From Glandiceps talaboti (taxonomy: Eukaryota > Hemichordata > Enteropneusta > Spengelidae), in NCBI RefSeq assembly GCF_964340395.1, contig NC_135549.1:28210095-28274094 (forward strand): a stretch of 64,000 nt of DNA, given 5' to 3'. The notes beneath the pieces were generated by a model. That model saw nothing but the letters and a program-made list of their open reading frames with translations, had not been told where the DNA came from and made no database searches. The position numbers and the translations under genes are program-made. This document shows positions 15,104 through 25,905 of this stretch, one piece after another (position 1 is the first letter of the stretch; each line of letters begins with the position of its first letter).

Positions 15104-18100
15104 GCAAAATCAATCCGGCAATTATTCAAAGAAAGTATAAGTACTAGCACAATGCGCGCACACATGGATCCGGATATCGAAAGAATGGATATTAAAGTTT
15201 CGCTTGTGTGGATGCTGGAGCAGTCTATTTGCAATCAAAGAGACCTTAATAAAATTGTATTTCTTACCAATAAGGCAATATTGTCGAGACCTCTTTGACT
15301 GTACACAGTCTAATGGTGGAGGGGCAATAAGTGAACGAAGGTAACACATTATTAGACAAATAAAAGTTGTTACATCCAATGTATATCGAACAAAAGCAGT
15401 CCCCTTTCCAATTGGATCTAAATTTATCACTGTGGGTTTTGCTATCACCAATTTGTGTTATTTGTTGAAAACGTGTATAACTACAGCCTTAACCATTACT
15501 GCGTGCTAAACACGATAAAGTTATGAACACTTCGTTGACAGTCGTCTGAACGCAGTATCTGCAATGGATGTAATAATCGTTACGACCGGATATGGGGTTT
15601 GCGGAACGAGGTTGTACGGCGGAAGGGTCCGACTTTAGGAGGGCCCGTAAGCAGTACTACCGAGGTCCGCAAAACTCATAAAGGTTTTATCATATACCCC
15701 GTGTAGTGGCACATAAACGTCATTTGAATCAAATAATCACATAAATTGACACTTAAATATTATTTCATACGCATAAACGTCAAAATAGTGAAGAAATTAA
15801 CAAAGCCAAATCACTGAGCGAACGGATATCAATGAGCGCGCCCCTTACCATATTTGGGCAAAGTGTGCCGGTGGTCGTGAAACGGAAAATGATATTGCTC
15901 GGGTTCCATGCATGTGCTCTCCATTGAATTGCATTGGAATCGATACTGGGTATATGATAAACTAATTTATCACTCTCTCATTATTTCTGTTCCAGGACCT
16001 GGATTAGCTTTCATGGCATATCCATCAGCTGTTGTTCAATTACCTATTTCTCCATTCTGGTCGATACTCTTCTTTTCAATGTTACTGATGCTGGGACTAG
16101 ATAGTCAGGTGTGTTACAATGAAAAATCATTTTAACTCGTCTAGCTTGACAAAATTCGGACCAACTTTCCTAAAATCTGTTGTCTGTAGCTCGACAGAAA
16201 TTAATGTTACAAATTTTGTCACATTTTATAAAAATTGCCAAATCGTTCATCTGGCTCAACAAAAATCTTCGGAGCATCCGTCTGACAGTGTGTCAATAAA
16301 TATTATTTTTTTTTACAGCTGATTTCAAAATACCATTCAACAGCTCTGTTTGATACAACCAAGTAGAAATTAATAAGAAACTGTACATGCTACGCTTTAA
16401 AAGATCACAATTTATTGCAATATTTTGTCTAATTTAAAGGAAATAAATCATTGAAATCAACATACCGGAACTAGACGAAGACACGTGGACGCCAATGCTT
16501 TGATGTTTGCATTTGATGTCTGCATGGTGGTACATCATTTTATTTCATTTAGACAAAATATTGCAAAAACTACATTCAATCAGTCTCGCTATGTAACAGT
16601 GTAGCATGTGTAATTCTTAGTAGTTTCTGTGTGATTATATCAAACGGAGCCGCTGAGCGGTATTTTCAAATCCGCTGTAATAAGTTAACATTGTCATTGC
16701 TACATTTCATCAGCTGGCTAGCTGGACAAAGGTCTGACTAGTAACATTGCTAAATTTATTATTTTGTCTGCATGAGACACCATTATATTAATTGTTATTG
16801 TTACACTATGAATCATTTGTTGGTGATCTACTTCCATAACGATATTGCCACGTGCCTCGGAAGAGACAATAGTCCATTGTAGTACAACCTTGACGATGCT
16901 GACGAGACGTCATGGAATTTTGTTTTGACTCTGTGAGCAGAAACTTTTATTACTACCTATGAACCCAGAGTCCATGAACATTCATTCTCATATAAGATTT
17001 TTTTTTATCCTACATTGAACTATTGATCTAGCCCCTAAGTATAAAGTTATATATTTTTTTTAAGTTCGACGTATACAAGGTATGTAATAGATCAAGTATA
17101 ACCATATTACTCGTTTTATATTATGGCATAGCTTTTGGCAAAAACAGTTGGGGAAAGGTTGACTTGACAACATACTGAATTTTAAACTTAAAAGATCTCC
17201 GTTCAATTTACAACGTGCATCGAGTCTGTATAAACCCGTGTCATGGTTCTGGCGACGGCAATCTTAATCCACATGTTTTGCGAAAATCACAAATTTTAAT
17301 TTAGAGGATTGTTTTTTTGAAATAAGATTCACAGGGTTGCTTAATTACACACTCACATGACTTTACATTTAATCTTTATTCCTTCAAATTAACATGGTAG
17401 ATAAGATTATCTCGATAGAATACAAACTATGAGCAGTTTTAAATCGAAAATTGCCTGGATAAAGGTTACGGTAAAGGGATCTGTGTTTTTTCCACCTCAT
17501 TTCGTATATAGCTGCTCGATTCAACTTTCAAGTCACATTCTACCTCGGATTATTTTTTTCTGATAGCCCGGATCTCTGTAAATTGCGATGAAAAATCATT
17601 GGAATTCCGAGACTTTCGTTTGGATTGTAATCTTGAAAATTTTCTCTAATCACTGCATAAATGTTCTCATGATCAAATGATAAGTCGTTCAAAGGTAATT
17701 TGTCAGCATTCTACTACGTGGCATACGTAATTACGCATCATATTGTGAAACCTCTGTGGTTTTTTGTTTTTGCAATATTAATACCATCATATAGCCCTGT
17801 TTTATCTCTATCTTTGAGCTGCAGGGCTGCTTCTTTGGAAGTAGTATTACAACATTGTTGACTACGTGTACAGTTCAGGCGTTTTATTGTCCGTTCGCGT
17901 TCTTGTATCAAAATTACACGTATTCGAAAACTTTTTACATCAACAAAATAAACAGTCGGATCTATACCATCGCTGTATCCATGTACGCTACGTAGTACAT
18001 ATACTCAGCGAGTGGCGATCCTGGAATGGAAGAATTTTGTGACCATTTTACTGTAAACACAGTTGTTCGAAGTGCAAGTGGTTGTACTATCGTTTCTAAA

Positions 18101-21100
18101 TCCATTCATTTATGATCATCTCATGCAGGTCTGGAAGTTTCTGGTACTTACACGCTTTTATTTCCGAGATGTGTATTTATGAGGAAGTTAATTAAACACA
18201 GTTTTCATTGGTTGTTAAACATTATAACGATATCTGGCCATCATAAGGGCGATGTTTTCTTAATAACACGGTTGGCAATTGGCAATATTTTCTTACAATC
18301 TTATCACTAGCCTGGTCACTGCGCTGTTGAGATACATCGTTAGATGGTCGTGCCTTGTAGCCCTCGTGTTGATGCGAGAACTAAGAGGCACGATCGATCG
18401 CTTGATTGCAGTGAACCCTCACCTCCGTCCATCAACCGAGGATTACATAATCCTCGCTAATTTAATACACTCACCGTACATATTCGATTTTGAAAGTTTT
18501 CAAAATGTTCAAATAAATATAATACGCCGGAAGTCTTGATGAGGAAATATATATTCAGTGTCTTTCTTTTTTTCGTTTTACTTATTTTCCCTGCAGTTTT
18601 GCACAATGGAAGGGTTTATCACAGCCTTGGTTGATGAATATCCTAAAACTCTTCGAAAGCATCGTGCTCTGTTTATAGCGTGCTGTGCTTTGATCTCGTA
18701 TCTCCTTGGACTGACGTGTATTACAGAGGTGAGTGAACTATATAACATCTCCTCAGATTAACGTGTATCATTTGTGGTGGATGAGTTTTACACGGATCAA
18801 TGCTTGTGTAACAGTTCTTTTTAGAGTAGGTGGGGGATTACTCGCGATCATCAAATGCCATTTGTATAACTTACTGCGACATCATGTTTGTGTCGATGAT
18901 AGCGTCATTTTAAGCCATATGAGGGGGATACATTAGACGACGTGTAGAGAACTTAATGGATTAATGGTGCTTGTCTTTATTTAAAAAGTACATTACGAAT
19001 GAAAAACGTCATGTTTTCCCGCTTAACATCAATTAAACAGTCACCACTAAACGTGACGGCTACTATCAAACAAACACACACAACGTATCAATTTTTATTT
19101 TAACATGTGTCTCGCAGTATTCCGAATTGATTCATTCTCGCAAACCAGAGCTGTTATTTATTCTGCGACACTGAGAACCCTTTAGCTATGCGTCTTGGAC
19201 GGTGCCGTAAAATAGGCCGTGGTTTACGACGATGGAATTGATTGCGTATAACGTGCATGTACTTATCAGTAATTATTGCAGACAAAAGCGGGGTGGAGGG
19301 GGGGGGGGGGTGTATTTTCAGGGTAAGTTTTTCCTTGGAAATAGTGGGCAGTTATCTTGCATGGATGTTCATTAAAATGTCACTCTAAGTTGTTTAAAAG
19401 GAGACATCGGCAAAAACGGTTTCAAAGTTTGCTTCAAATATTTGGTAGTATAGTGCTTTCTGAAAGATTGGAAGATTCGATTCGTCGTTGGCGGCGCTCT
19501 TGTTCGTAACCATTTAGTTGAGACTCGGAAATTAAAGGATTTTACACAGATATTAGTTATAGACCCTCCACCAACAGGATTGGTGGAGGGTTTATGGTTT
19601 AGTAGTACTTCTGCCAGTGAAATAGATGGTAAAGTTGCCACATTATCACTCATTCTTACTTCTTTTTATCTTGTTAGGGTGGGATGTATATCTTTCAGTT
19701 GATGGACTATTACTCTGCCAGTGGAATCAGTTTAATGTTTTTAGTATTTTTTCAAACAATTGCGATCTCTTGGGTGTTTGGAGTCAATCGTTTGTACGAC
19801 GCTATCGAAGACATGATTGGTTTTCGGCCAAATCGTTGGTGGATGCTGTGTTGGACCATAGCAACGCCTGCTATCGTCATGGTAACTATAACTGTTTCTG
19901 TTGCTTTAAAGACTTAGGTTAGAAAAAGAGAGTTAATTGAAGCGAAATGGTCCGTAACTATTCAAACAAGTTGTAATACAGGAACAAGTTTTCTTCTTCT
20001 AATAAATATGTAAAGTTACCAGTGCATTGAAAAAGACAAAGATTTTAAAATGGAGATGTTGGCTTAAGCCTTCAATCATAGACACGTAACACTTGTCTGT
20101 GGTTCAATGCACCGATATGAAATTGCCAAATTTGGTAATCCTTTGCTTTTTGATACTGCATGCTTTGTTGAACCCACGGTGCCTTTACACATTATACGTA
20201 TATACATCTGAGTCGATATGACTACCGAATTATTCTACACACACACGTGTATTTCTCAATTGTCCAAGACACGCAATAAATCCATATTTCTGGTGAAAAT
20301 TAAAACATTGGTGACGAATACTCATAAAAATGACTTTTGGATTGGTCGGAATGAACAAATGACGTATTCTCTCTTTTCGTTTAACCCAATGACAGGCCGT
20401 CTTCTTATTCAGCTTCGTTAAGTATAAACGAATCACATACGGCGAAGACTACTTGTATCCTACATGGGGTGAAATACTTGGTTGGTTATTAGCACTGGCC
20501 TCGATGGTTTGGATTCCAGCCTATGCTGTATATAAAATAGCAATCACACCAGGAACTTTAATGGAGGTTGGTCTTCGTCATCTTAATAATTTAGATATTC
20601 AATTTCGATTTAAGGGAGGTGTAGTATTCTATTAAAATAATTAAGACCCTTGACATGGTGGAAACAGAACCCGGTAATACCATGCTGGTAATGTATTCGC
20701 CATTTTGTATGTAAGCGTAAATGAACCACGTGATGCATTATTTAACTTACCACCATTACCACTTGCGAAAGTTTTGTATTTGATCATGTACACTTTTTGC
20801 AGTACTCTCTAAAGTAGATGAAATGATACCCCAATCGCCAAGTATTTATTTTAAGGGACGTTCATGCAAATTTTACTTTCCGATTTATACAAGTACATAC
20901 ATCAAGAACATTACGCCCTCTCGTGTCTCATTTCACATTCAACCCTGAAAATATCTTGGTGCCGTTTCGTTTGCGCAGTTGAAGCACCATAAACCATGCC
21001 ATCACTCTCATTCATGTCTCCATGATGTGCTGGTATCAAATAACATTCTAGATATTTTAAATACAATTTTAAATTTTAGATATTAAATTAAATTAAAAAT

Positions 21101-23752
21101 AAAACAAGCGACCTATCGGTCAGAATAGCTCCGCTGTTTTTTTTTTATTTAATTTTTTATTTTGGTGACATGTAGAAGTGGTTCAGGTCTTCAGCTCTTC
21201 GAGTCACTATGCAGTTTTGTTTTAGCGATGCAATAAAGTGGTTAGTGGTTTCATATGATGTCTCACTATAAAACACATTTTACACAGAAGTTGGTAATGT
21301 ATTGTACTTTTATACCATAGTCACCATTTTATAACAAAAATCTACTGTTATGAAAAATTGCACAAAATCTCAGAAAAAAATGACTGGGAAATGCACACAA
21401 GAAAAAGAAAAAAAGAGGATTTTGAGGTTGGCTATAAGTAATTCCAGTGTCTTACAGCTGTAACCCTGGAAAATTTTAATGAAGAATGAAATAAACTAGG
21501 GATCTAAAATAATTTTGAGGCAATTTGAATTTCAATTTTCTAACAAATTTACAAAGTCAACAACATTCAACTTGTTCTAGTTGTGGTAGATATATATAGG
21601 GAAGAAATGTATTAATCGCCATCTTAGTTTCCGTACGGCGACAATCTCAACTACCCGGAAGAGAGTCATTCTCAGCCATACGTTACAGTGGTAACACTCG
21701 TTCATGTTCGGTTACCTTTCACAAAGAAAACACAACGAAATGGTTGAAATGATCTTTTTTTAATTTCTTTTCATCACAACAACAAAATCTGCGTGATCAA
21801 AAGTGTTGTAAACTAAACCAGAAAGAATTATCGGACTGGCTAAACTTCCCGATGAACTGGAAGGTCCTACTACTTCCAAGTAAGCCTCGATAGTACTATA
21901 GTACGTGAGAAAATCGTCTCAAACTAGCGATACAACTTTCAAAATATAACTTGACATGTCTTCATTTGTTAGAGTTATACAATTCAAGACGGGTTTTCAC
22001 TCGAAAACAACAATTCTGTGAATAATGACAGTGACACTCTGAACGCAGCGATTTCTCGGACGATGTTACCACTGTAACGTATGGCTGACAACGACTTGCT
22101 TCCGGGTTAGTCCCTCGTGCATACGGGTGGATTGTCGGCGATTAATACATACATGTACATCGTCTGATATTTTAATTCACAGTGTTTTTTGTGACCGGCG
22201 CCTGTCAGCAGACTCTGCCATTTTTTTCATCATTCCATTGTATTTAAACCTTGTACTTGACATTTCGCAATATTTATAATTCTCAACAAAATACCTCAAC
22301 ATGCCTCACTTCGCTCGTACTCAAAGCAGCCCCGCACGTAGTCCTGCTTGCATACGGAGGAATTCGGGACTCGATTCTGACAATTGTCCCTCCCCCTCCG
22401 GTGTTTAGAGTCAAGTCAGTAATACAGACTCGTGCACCCGAGGACTACCCCGCGCGGTATGATCACTGACACTGATGATATGATGAGAGAGAACCTTTTC
22501 GGATTTACATGTAAAACGGGGAAAGATACGCAAAACATAATGCAAAGTCTGAAGCCAAATTAAAGTTGTAATTATTTTAATTATTTTTACTTGCCAAATA
22601 TTTGCATTTTGGAAAGGCAAGACACGTTCATGTCGTTTAACTTTACATGTGAACTGTCGGCCATATTTAAACTTCAACCGCATGCCTGGCATGCCCTTCC
22701 TTACGCAAGTTGTCTGAATTCTGGTTCACTGTCATTCCAAATTGCACGACAATATAGAATTAACCACAAGTTACATGTTATCTGAAAACATCACACTTTT
22801 ATAGTGGGTCTGAAGTGTGATTTTAGTGAGTACTAAGAACGTCCTGTGTTGATACTCAAGATACTTGCTGTGGAAAATCGCTCGGTCGAATGAAGTCACC
22901 TTCAGCTTCTGGTCGAATCAGGATAGAGTATGCAAATGAGGATGTTGCGGATTGGCTGATAATGTAGAAGGGTGCAGAATTGGATTTTACAACCCTGTTT
23001 CGAACAAACGTTTGTCATTTGGGCGCCCAATGCGTAGAATTATGACTATAGCACATATTACATTGCTTGTTTGACGTCAATAGTGTCTTTTGAAAAGTGG
23101 CAGTTTACTTAAAGTCTCGTCGACTGATTTCCAATATGGCGTCGGTCATTATGCTCATTAACATATTCATTTTTTTTTCAAATTACAAAAAAAAAATCAT
23201 AAAAAATAAAAATGAGGATGTGCTGACTTGAAATTAACAAATCTGAGTAAGCTACCCCCTGCGCATCAACACGCCAGATATCAAAGCAATCTAATAAGAG
23301 GTTTTCAAGGAGTTGATGAAAATGACATTTTATGAAAAAAAATCATAAAAAATTGAAAATGGCACAGATCAACTTGGCATGAACAAATCTGAATAGCCTC
23401 CCCCCAGGGAACATGCACACCAAATATCGAAGAATTCCGACTGTCACTTATGGAGTAGATAGTAAAAATATAAAAGTTTGACGGACACCTATGATTCACT
23501 CTACTCTCTATACCTCAATACCCACCTATACCTAAAGCTACGCTTTCAGCTTTCGCTGACAGCGGAGCTAATAAAATTGTATTAAATTTTAAATTTGTGT
23601 GAATTTTAGATAATATTATTGTAAATTTTAATTAATGATTTAAAATGGGAATAGCTCGGTGTAGTATATGTATACTTGGGAGTTTTGTTTGAGTTTGTCT
23701 TTCTCCCCCCCCCCGAATCCTCTCTATCGGCGTTGTTATTGTTCTCTGCCAT

Positions 23753-23803
<51 letters not shown>

Positions 23804-24823
23804 TTCTGTATGTCTGTCTGTCTAGTGTACGTCTGTCTTCTCTCACTCAATTTATCGCATGTTGTCTTATAAAAAAGGTGTTTCTTTGCAACTTTTTTTG
23901 TGTGTGGAAATGTGTATGTTTCATCAGCAGTTTCTCGCGCAACAGCTAGAAATCCATGGGCAGCTTACAGGACATGCCTGTCATAGTTGTATTCACAGAC
24001 ATGTAACACTGAGGTCTGTTGACACAGCCATGTATACAGGTGTGTAATTGCTGACTCCTATACATTGCTGTGATCACATGACTGAGACATGGATGTACAC
24101 ACAGATGTATATCCAAAGCTGTGCGTACAAGTTCTGTTACAGTGTCGGAATATTTGGTAAGATTTCAGGACTGTATTTACGGACGTTTAACAGGTCTTTT
24201 GGTACAAATATGAGTTCAGATCTGTATTTTGTTTTTAGAATATCTCACAAACGGGCCGGGTTATACCAGTGTTTTAAAAGTACATGTACAAAACATATGA
24301 CAGTACAACAAAACAGACCTGTGGCAGGCCTGTATACACATCCCAGTACACATGAGGCACTGTCATAAAAGAGACATGCCTGTACATACACTTCAATGTA
24401 TCAGCAAGGTACCCACACTAGTGTAAACAGAATTGTAGTCACATCCCTGTTGACAGGCCTATGGCGACATTTCTGTTACTACCACGTGCCGTCGATCCTC
24501 GCTGCCACATAAATGGTATAGGGTCTGCGCAGGACCTGTTACTTTGATTTCGTGTGTAGTGTATTTTAGTCGGACAAAGTCTTCTATCATAATTATAATT
24601 ACGAGGAAAATATTAAAGCAAGTTACGGTGTTGTCTTTGTCTTTTACAGCGTTTACGTATTGTAACCACACCGGAAATACCCATAGTTTTCCGACGAAGA
24701 GACTCCTCTGGCTGTTTGGTTCCTATGACAACGGTAACCGTAATGAGCAATAGCACCTCGTGTAACAACCCTCCGTCTTACTCGACTGTGATGCAGTGTG
24801 ACAACAATGGCGTCAAGTTGTGA
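4312..24823 (+). CDS. SLC6A1-like: GAT-1-like Na+/Cl- GABA transporter (SLC6), eleven exons, 5' part missing
   Basis: Neurotransmitter:sodium symporter of the plasma membrane, predicted to take up GABA or a related amino acid with Na+ and Cl-. Exons: 4312-4443, 7754-8126, 11240-11372, 11759-11893, 12790-12893, 14823-14947, 15996-16108, 18597-18728, 19678-19881, 20396-20566, 24650-24823. All junctions are GT-AG and phases agree, giving one frame from TM2 to the TGA at 24821. TM6 reads [20 protein letters not shown]7 has NSATS, and TM8-9 has [25 protein letters not shown] and [19 protein letters not shown]. These are closest to GAT-1 among family members I know. Chloride-site positions (Q and S of TM6, N and S of TM7) and the Thr after DSQFC are kept. 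TM1, with the first Na+ and substrate ligands, is not in view. Odd points: a long, heavily glycosylatable EL2 and AYPSA where most relatives have AYPEA. GABA as substrate is inference from similarity. Confidence 0.93.
5400..5820 (+). mobile_element. Non-LTR retrotransposon (LINE) 3' fragment
   Basis: The frame ending at 5679 contains [30 protein letters not shown] and [11 protein letters not shown]. This is the conserved extreme C-terminus of many CR1/Jockey-type LINE ORF2 proteins. It is followed by a TTATTAATAATAAT-type 3' tail near 5800. Reverse transcriptase and endonuclease are absent, so it is a 5'-truncated dead copy inserted in the SLC6 intron in sense orientation. The exact LINE clade is uncertain. 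Confidence 0.8.
5968..6129 (+). repeat. 54-bp minisatellite, three copies
   Basis: Three adjacent 54-bp units. Units 2 and 3 appear identical; unit 1 differs at a few bases. Each unit holds TTTCCAATCACATGGAAAT, which is partly self-complementary. The 54-bp period is a multiple of three, so a frame stays open across it, but I see no sign that it is translated. Confidence 0.92.
7754..8126 (+). CDS. SLC6 exon: TM3 and large extracellular loop 2
   Basis: TM3 reads [16 protein letters not shown], followed by [15 protein letters not shown] with the two conserved loop cysteines. The loop then runs about 75 residues to VEEYW and contains seven N-glycosylation sequons (NYT, NDT, NFT, NGS, NLS, NAT, NES). 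The donor is GTGAGT at 8127. The loop is much longer than in vertebrate GAT-1. Confidence 0.93.
8564..8813. mobile_element. Foldback MITE, family 1
   Basis: Two arms of about 90 bp are inverted: 8564-8650 pairs with 8718-8813. Both carry GCTTCCTACTTGAAA and AGTCTGTGTTTGTAAC-like blocks. No coding capacity. It lies in an SLC6 intron. Shared blocks (a TCTACTT/CCTACTT module and TTGTTTGTAAC near the centre) relate it to 11993-12207. Confidence 0.75.
8900..11200. other. SLC6 intron, no gene seen
   Basis: Long intron between the EL2 and TM4 exons. No exon, RNA gene or recognisable transposon protein is visible. A short poly-C tract is present near 10410-10421. Confidence 0.6.
11240..11372 (+). 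CDS. SLC6 exon: TM4
   Basis: The acceptor is CTCTACAG. It reads [12 protein letters not shown], then [17 protein letters not shown] and [10 protein letters not shown], with donor GTATGA. The first base completes a Lys codon from the previous exon. Confidence 0.93.
11480..11624. repeat. (GAGT)n microsatellite
   Basis: GAGT repeat with GAGC and GAGG interruptions, 108 bp after the TM4 exon donor. Long frames across it are repeat artefacts. Confidence 0.95.
11759..11893 (+). CDS. SLC6 exon: TM5
   Basis: Acceptor TCTTGCAG and donor GTATAT. It encodes 45 codons in phase 0, [20 protein letters not shown] then [16 protein letters not shown], the usual TM5 and third extracellular loop. Confidence 0.93.
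11993..12207. mobile_element. Foldback MITE, family 1 (second copy)
   Basis: The left arm (about 11993-12080) and right arm (about 12119-12207) are inverted copies sharing TCAAGTCC-TGTTT and TCTACTT blocks, with a G-run in the spacer. Same module order as 8564-8813, more diverged. Confidence 0.65.
12790..12893 (+). CDS. SLC6 exon: TM6
   Basis: Begins [19 protein letters not shown] and ends [11 protein letters not shown] across the junction. The acceptor is TTTCGCTAG and the donor GTAAATG. TM6 lines the substrate and ion sites; Gln and Ser of SQIFFS match chloride ligands known in GAT-1. Confidence 0.94.
12900..14800. other. SLC6 intron with C-rich tracts
   Basis: No exon seen. C-runs at 13745-13768 and 14091-14105 lie inside the inverted-repeat candidate 13672-14165. 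They give G-runs on the minus strand that could form G-quadruplexes. Confidence 0.55.
13672..14165. mobile_element. Candidate MITE with GGGACGATCG inverted ends
   Basis: The left end (CTCTAAAGGGACGATCG, about 13674) is inverted relative to the right end (CGATCGTCCCCAAAGG, about 14147-14163). Similarity continues for about 30 bp further in. No open frame of note. Element boundaries and duplication are not resolved. Confidence 0.5.
14823..14947 (+). CDS. SLC6 exon: TM7
   Basis: Reads [20 protein letters not shown] then FCIIGFMA and ends VEDVVDQ with donor GTAAGT. The Asn and second Ser of NSATS match chloride-coordinating residues of GAT-1. Confidence 0.93.
15056..15100. repeat. Poly-C/poly-A tract
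   Basis: A C-run directly followed by about 30 A residues. It may be the A-tail of a retroposed copy, but I could not recognise a body. Confidence 0.85.
15996..16108 (+). CDS. SLC6 exon: TM8
   Basis: Reads [20 protein letters not shown] then [18 protein letters not shown]. Acceptor TGTTCCAG, donor GTGTGT. Ser replaces the Glu usual in the AYPEA motif; the creatine transporter has Arg there, so the site is not invariant. Confidence 0.94.
16316..16677. mobile_element. Foldback MITE with TA target duplication
   Basis: The 362-bp element begins CAGCTGATTTCAAAATACC and ends with the near reverse complement GGTATTTTCAAATCCGCTG. Inner blocks TTGCAATATTTTGTCTAA and TTAGACAAAATATTGCAA are exact inverted copies. 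TA flanks both ends (16314-16315, 16678-16679), as expected for Tc1/mariner-type integration. Non-coding. Confidence 0.8.
16700..18590. other. SLC6 intron, no gene seen
   Basis: No exon or recognised transposon protein in this 1.9-kb part of the intron before TM9. The open frame at 18279-18539 has no domain I recognise. Confidence 0.6.
18597..18728 (+). CDS. SLC6 exon: loop 4 and TM9
   Basis: Forty-four codons in phase 0 starting [20 protein letters not shown] and ending LLGLTCITE, followed by GTGAGT. The acceptor is TTCCCTGCAG. Thr in FCT matches the GAT-1 residue linked to GABA selectivity. Confidence 0.94.
19678..19881 (+). CDS. SLC6 exon: TM10-TM11
   Basis: Sixty-eight codons: [20 protein letters not shown], then [20 protein letters not shown], then the start of TM11. 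The acceptor is TCTTGTTAG and the donor GTAACT. Phase 0 on both sides. Confidence 0.94.
20396..20566 (+). CDS. SLC6 exon: TM11 end and TM12
   Basis: The acceptor CAATGACAG keeps phase 0 and gives [37 protein letters not shown] and [11 protein letters not shown] nearer AG (TTATTCAG) would break the frame, so the upstream one was chosen. The donor GTTGGT is weak; read-through would add 23 residues and stop. Confidence 0.88.
21607..22150. mobile_element. 544-bp element with ~90-bp terminal inverted repeats
   Basis: Left end ATGTATTAATCGCC and right end GGCGATTAATACAT. The arms stay complementary for about 90-100 bp, including CAGCCATACGTTACAGTGGT against ACCACTGTAACGTATGGCTG. Non-coding spacer. 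Lies in the last SLC6 intron. Confidence 0.8.
23160..23572. repeat. Two diverged ~135-bp tandem units ending in an AGCTCCGCTG hairpin
   Basis: Two units share AATCATAAAAAAT, then AACAAATCTGA-TA-GC and a C-rich block. The right edge is GCTACGCTTTCAGCTTTCGC followed by CTGACAGCGGAGCTA. The inverse TAGCTCCGCTG occurs at about 21126-21137, so both may be ends of one larger inserted element. Confidence 0.55.
23751..23825. repeat. (CTGT)n microsatellite
   Basis: CTGT units with two variant units near the right end. Confidence 0.95.
24650..24823 (+). CDS. SLC6 last coding exon, cytoplasmic C-tail
   Basis: The acceptor is CTTTTACAG. It continues [20 protein letters not shown] and ends NNGVKL before TGA. 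The tail carries a PPSY motif and a hydrophobic-X-hydrophobic end (VKL) compatible with a class II PDZ ligand. That is an inference, in line with the PDZ-type tail of GAT-1. A candidate polyadenylation signal AATAAA is at 25457. Confidence 0.88.
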   Translation, partial: RLRIVTTPEIPIVFRRRDSSGCLVPMTTVTVMSNSTSCNNPPSYSTVMQCDNNGVKL

Positions 24824-25410
24824 AGAATCGTCGCGTTAAGCCGTAAATTCATAAATTGTTATATAAAGTTGATCAAGAAGGAAAGTACACGCGTATGTAA
24901 AATGATTTATGACGTGACTGCGTCTTGGAGGTTTATCAAATCCAAAGAAAATCTTATAGAAAAGAAGGTGTGACTATTCAAATATTGATTGTGCAGTGAG
25001 AGTAAGCCTAGCCGGGAATGCAGGGTTAGTCGTGTAAAAGCGTTGCTACGGTGATTATCACCTGCGGCACGGAGATGAAAAATACGAACAGAGATATAAT
25101 CTGTACTTTTCCTGTTTATTGTAGAATGTATTCTCATTAGTTTTCGACGAATTTTCTGATCATGTCCGGGTAGCTTAATGAGATTTCTCGTAAAATACAA
25201 CGATTCCAATATCACAGAAGTTACAATAATCATGATGTAATGTTGTTTTGTTTATTCAATGAGTACTTTGGCCACTGGCCCACTGTACAGTCTCGAAAAA
25301 AGAGAAATCAAGATAATGTCAAAGTTACAAGTAATATATAATACAAAACATAATATGAAAGATTCAAAGAATATAATACGAAAATTAACAATTGAAAACA
25401 GTTTTTGCTC

Positions 25411-25735
25411 TTATTCAACGTCTTGTAAAAATAGTGTTCTTTTTTCAAAAGCATAAAATAAATATCTTGCACAGTTTCTTATAACAGTAGGATTTTGATT
25501 GTTCATAAACCTCAAAACTTTATAATCAGATAATGGCTTGTCTATATACATTGTGGCGGGGAATATACTTTTCTCTGAGTTCTTCATAAAGAGGACAAAC
25601 AAATATAAAGTGTTTCTCATCTTCAATGGTATCCAGGCATACTGGACATAACCTGTCTTTGTGTTGGATCCCCAAATGTCTGCCCTTTTCAATCATAAGA
25701 CTGTGAGCAGAAACTCTAAACTTTAGATGATGTAA
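25411..25735 (-). mobile_element. Decayed LINE C-terminus (CxxC...H...C knuckle)
   Basis: On the minus strand the frame reads FRVSAHSLMIEKGRHLGIQ, then RLCPVCLDTIEDEKHFIFVC and PLYEELREKY. This is the cysteine-histidine knuckle at the end of many non-LTR retrotransposon polymerases. A stop follows, and the rest (YKVLRFMNNQN, RNCARYLFYAFEKR) continues in another frame. Inactive remnant. Confidence 0.78.
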
Positions 25736-25781
25736 TGGTTAGATATGCAAAACCAAAAGACAGTGGCGATAATACCTGAAA

Positions 25782-25905
25782 TGCGATTCAAATGTTATAT
25801 TTCTAGCGCCTGGATTCTCCTCGTGATTCAAATGTTACATTTCTAGCGTCTAGATCAAGTTCTCAGAGCGATTCAGATGTTACATTTCTAGCGCTCAGAT
25901 TCTCC
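25782..25905. repeat. Short tandem repeat of GATTCAAATGTTACATTTCTAGCG-like units
   Basis: Three units of about 40-45 bp share a core of GATTCAAATGTTA-ATTTCTAGCG with small changes. Confidence 0.85.

Noticed and set aside
20567-20635. Alternative SLC6 C-terminus by read-through after TM12
   Set aside because: The spliced exon at 24650 gives a family-like continuation (LMERLRIV), whereas the read-through tail has no similarity. Kept only as a possible isoform.
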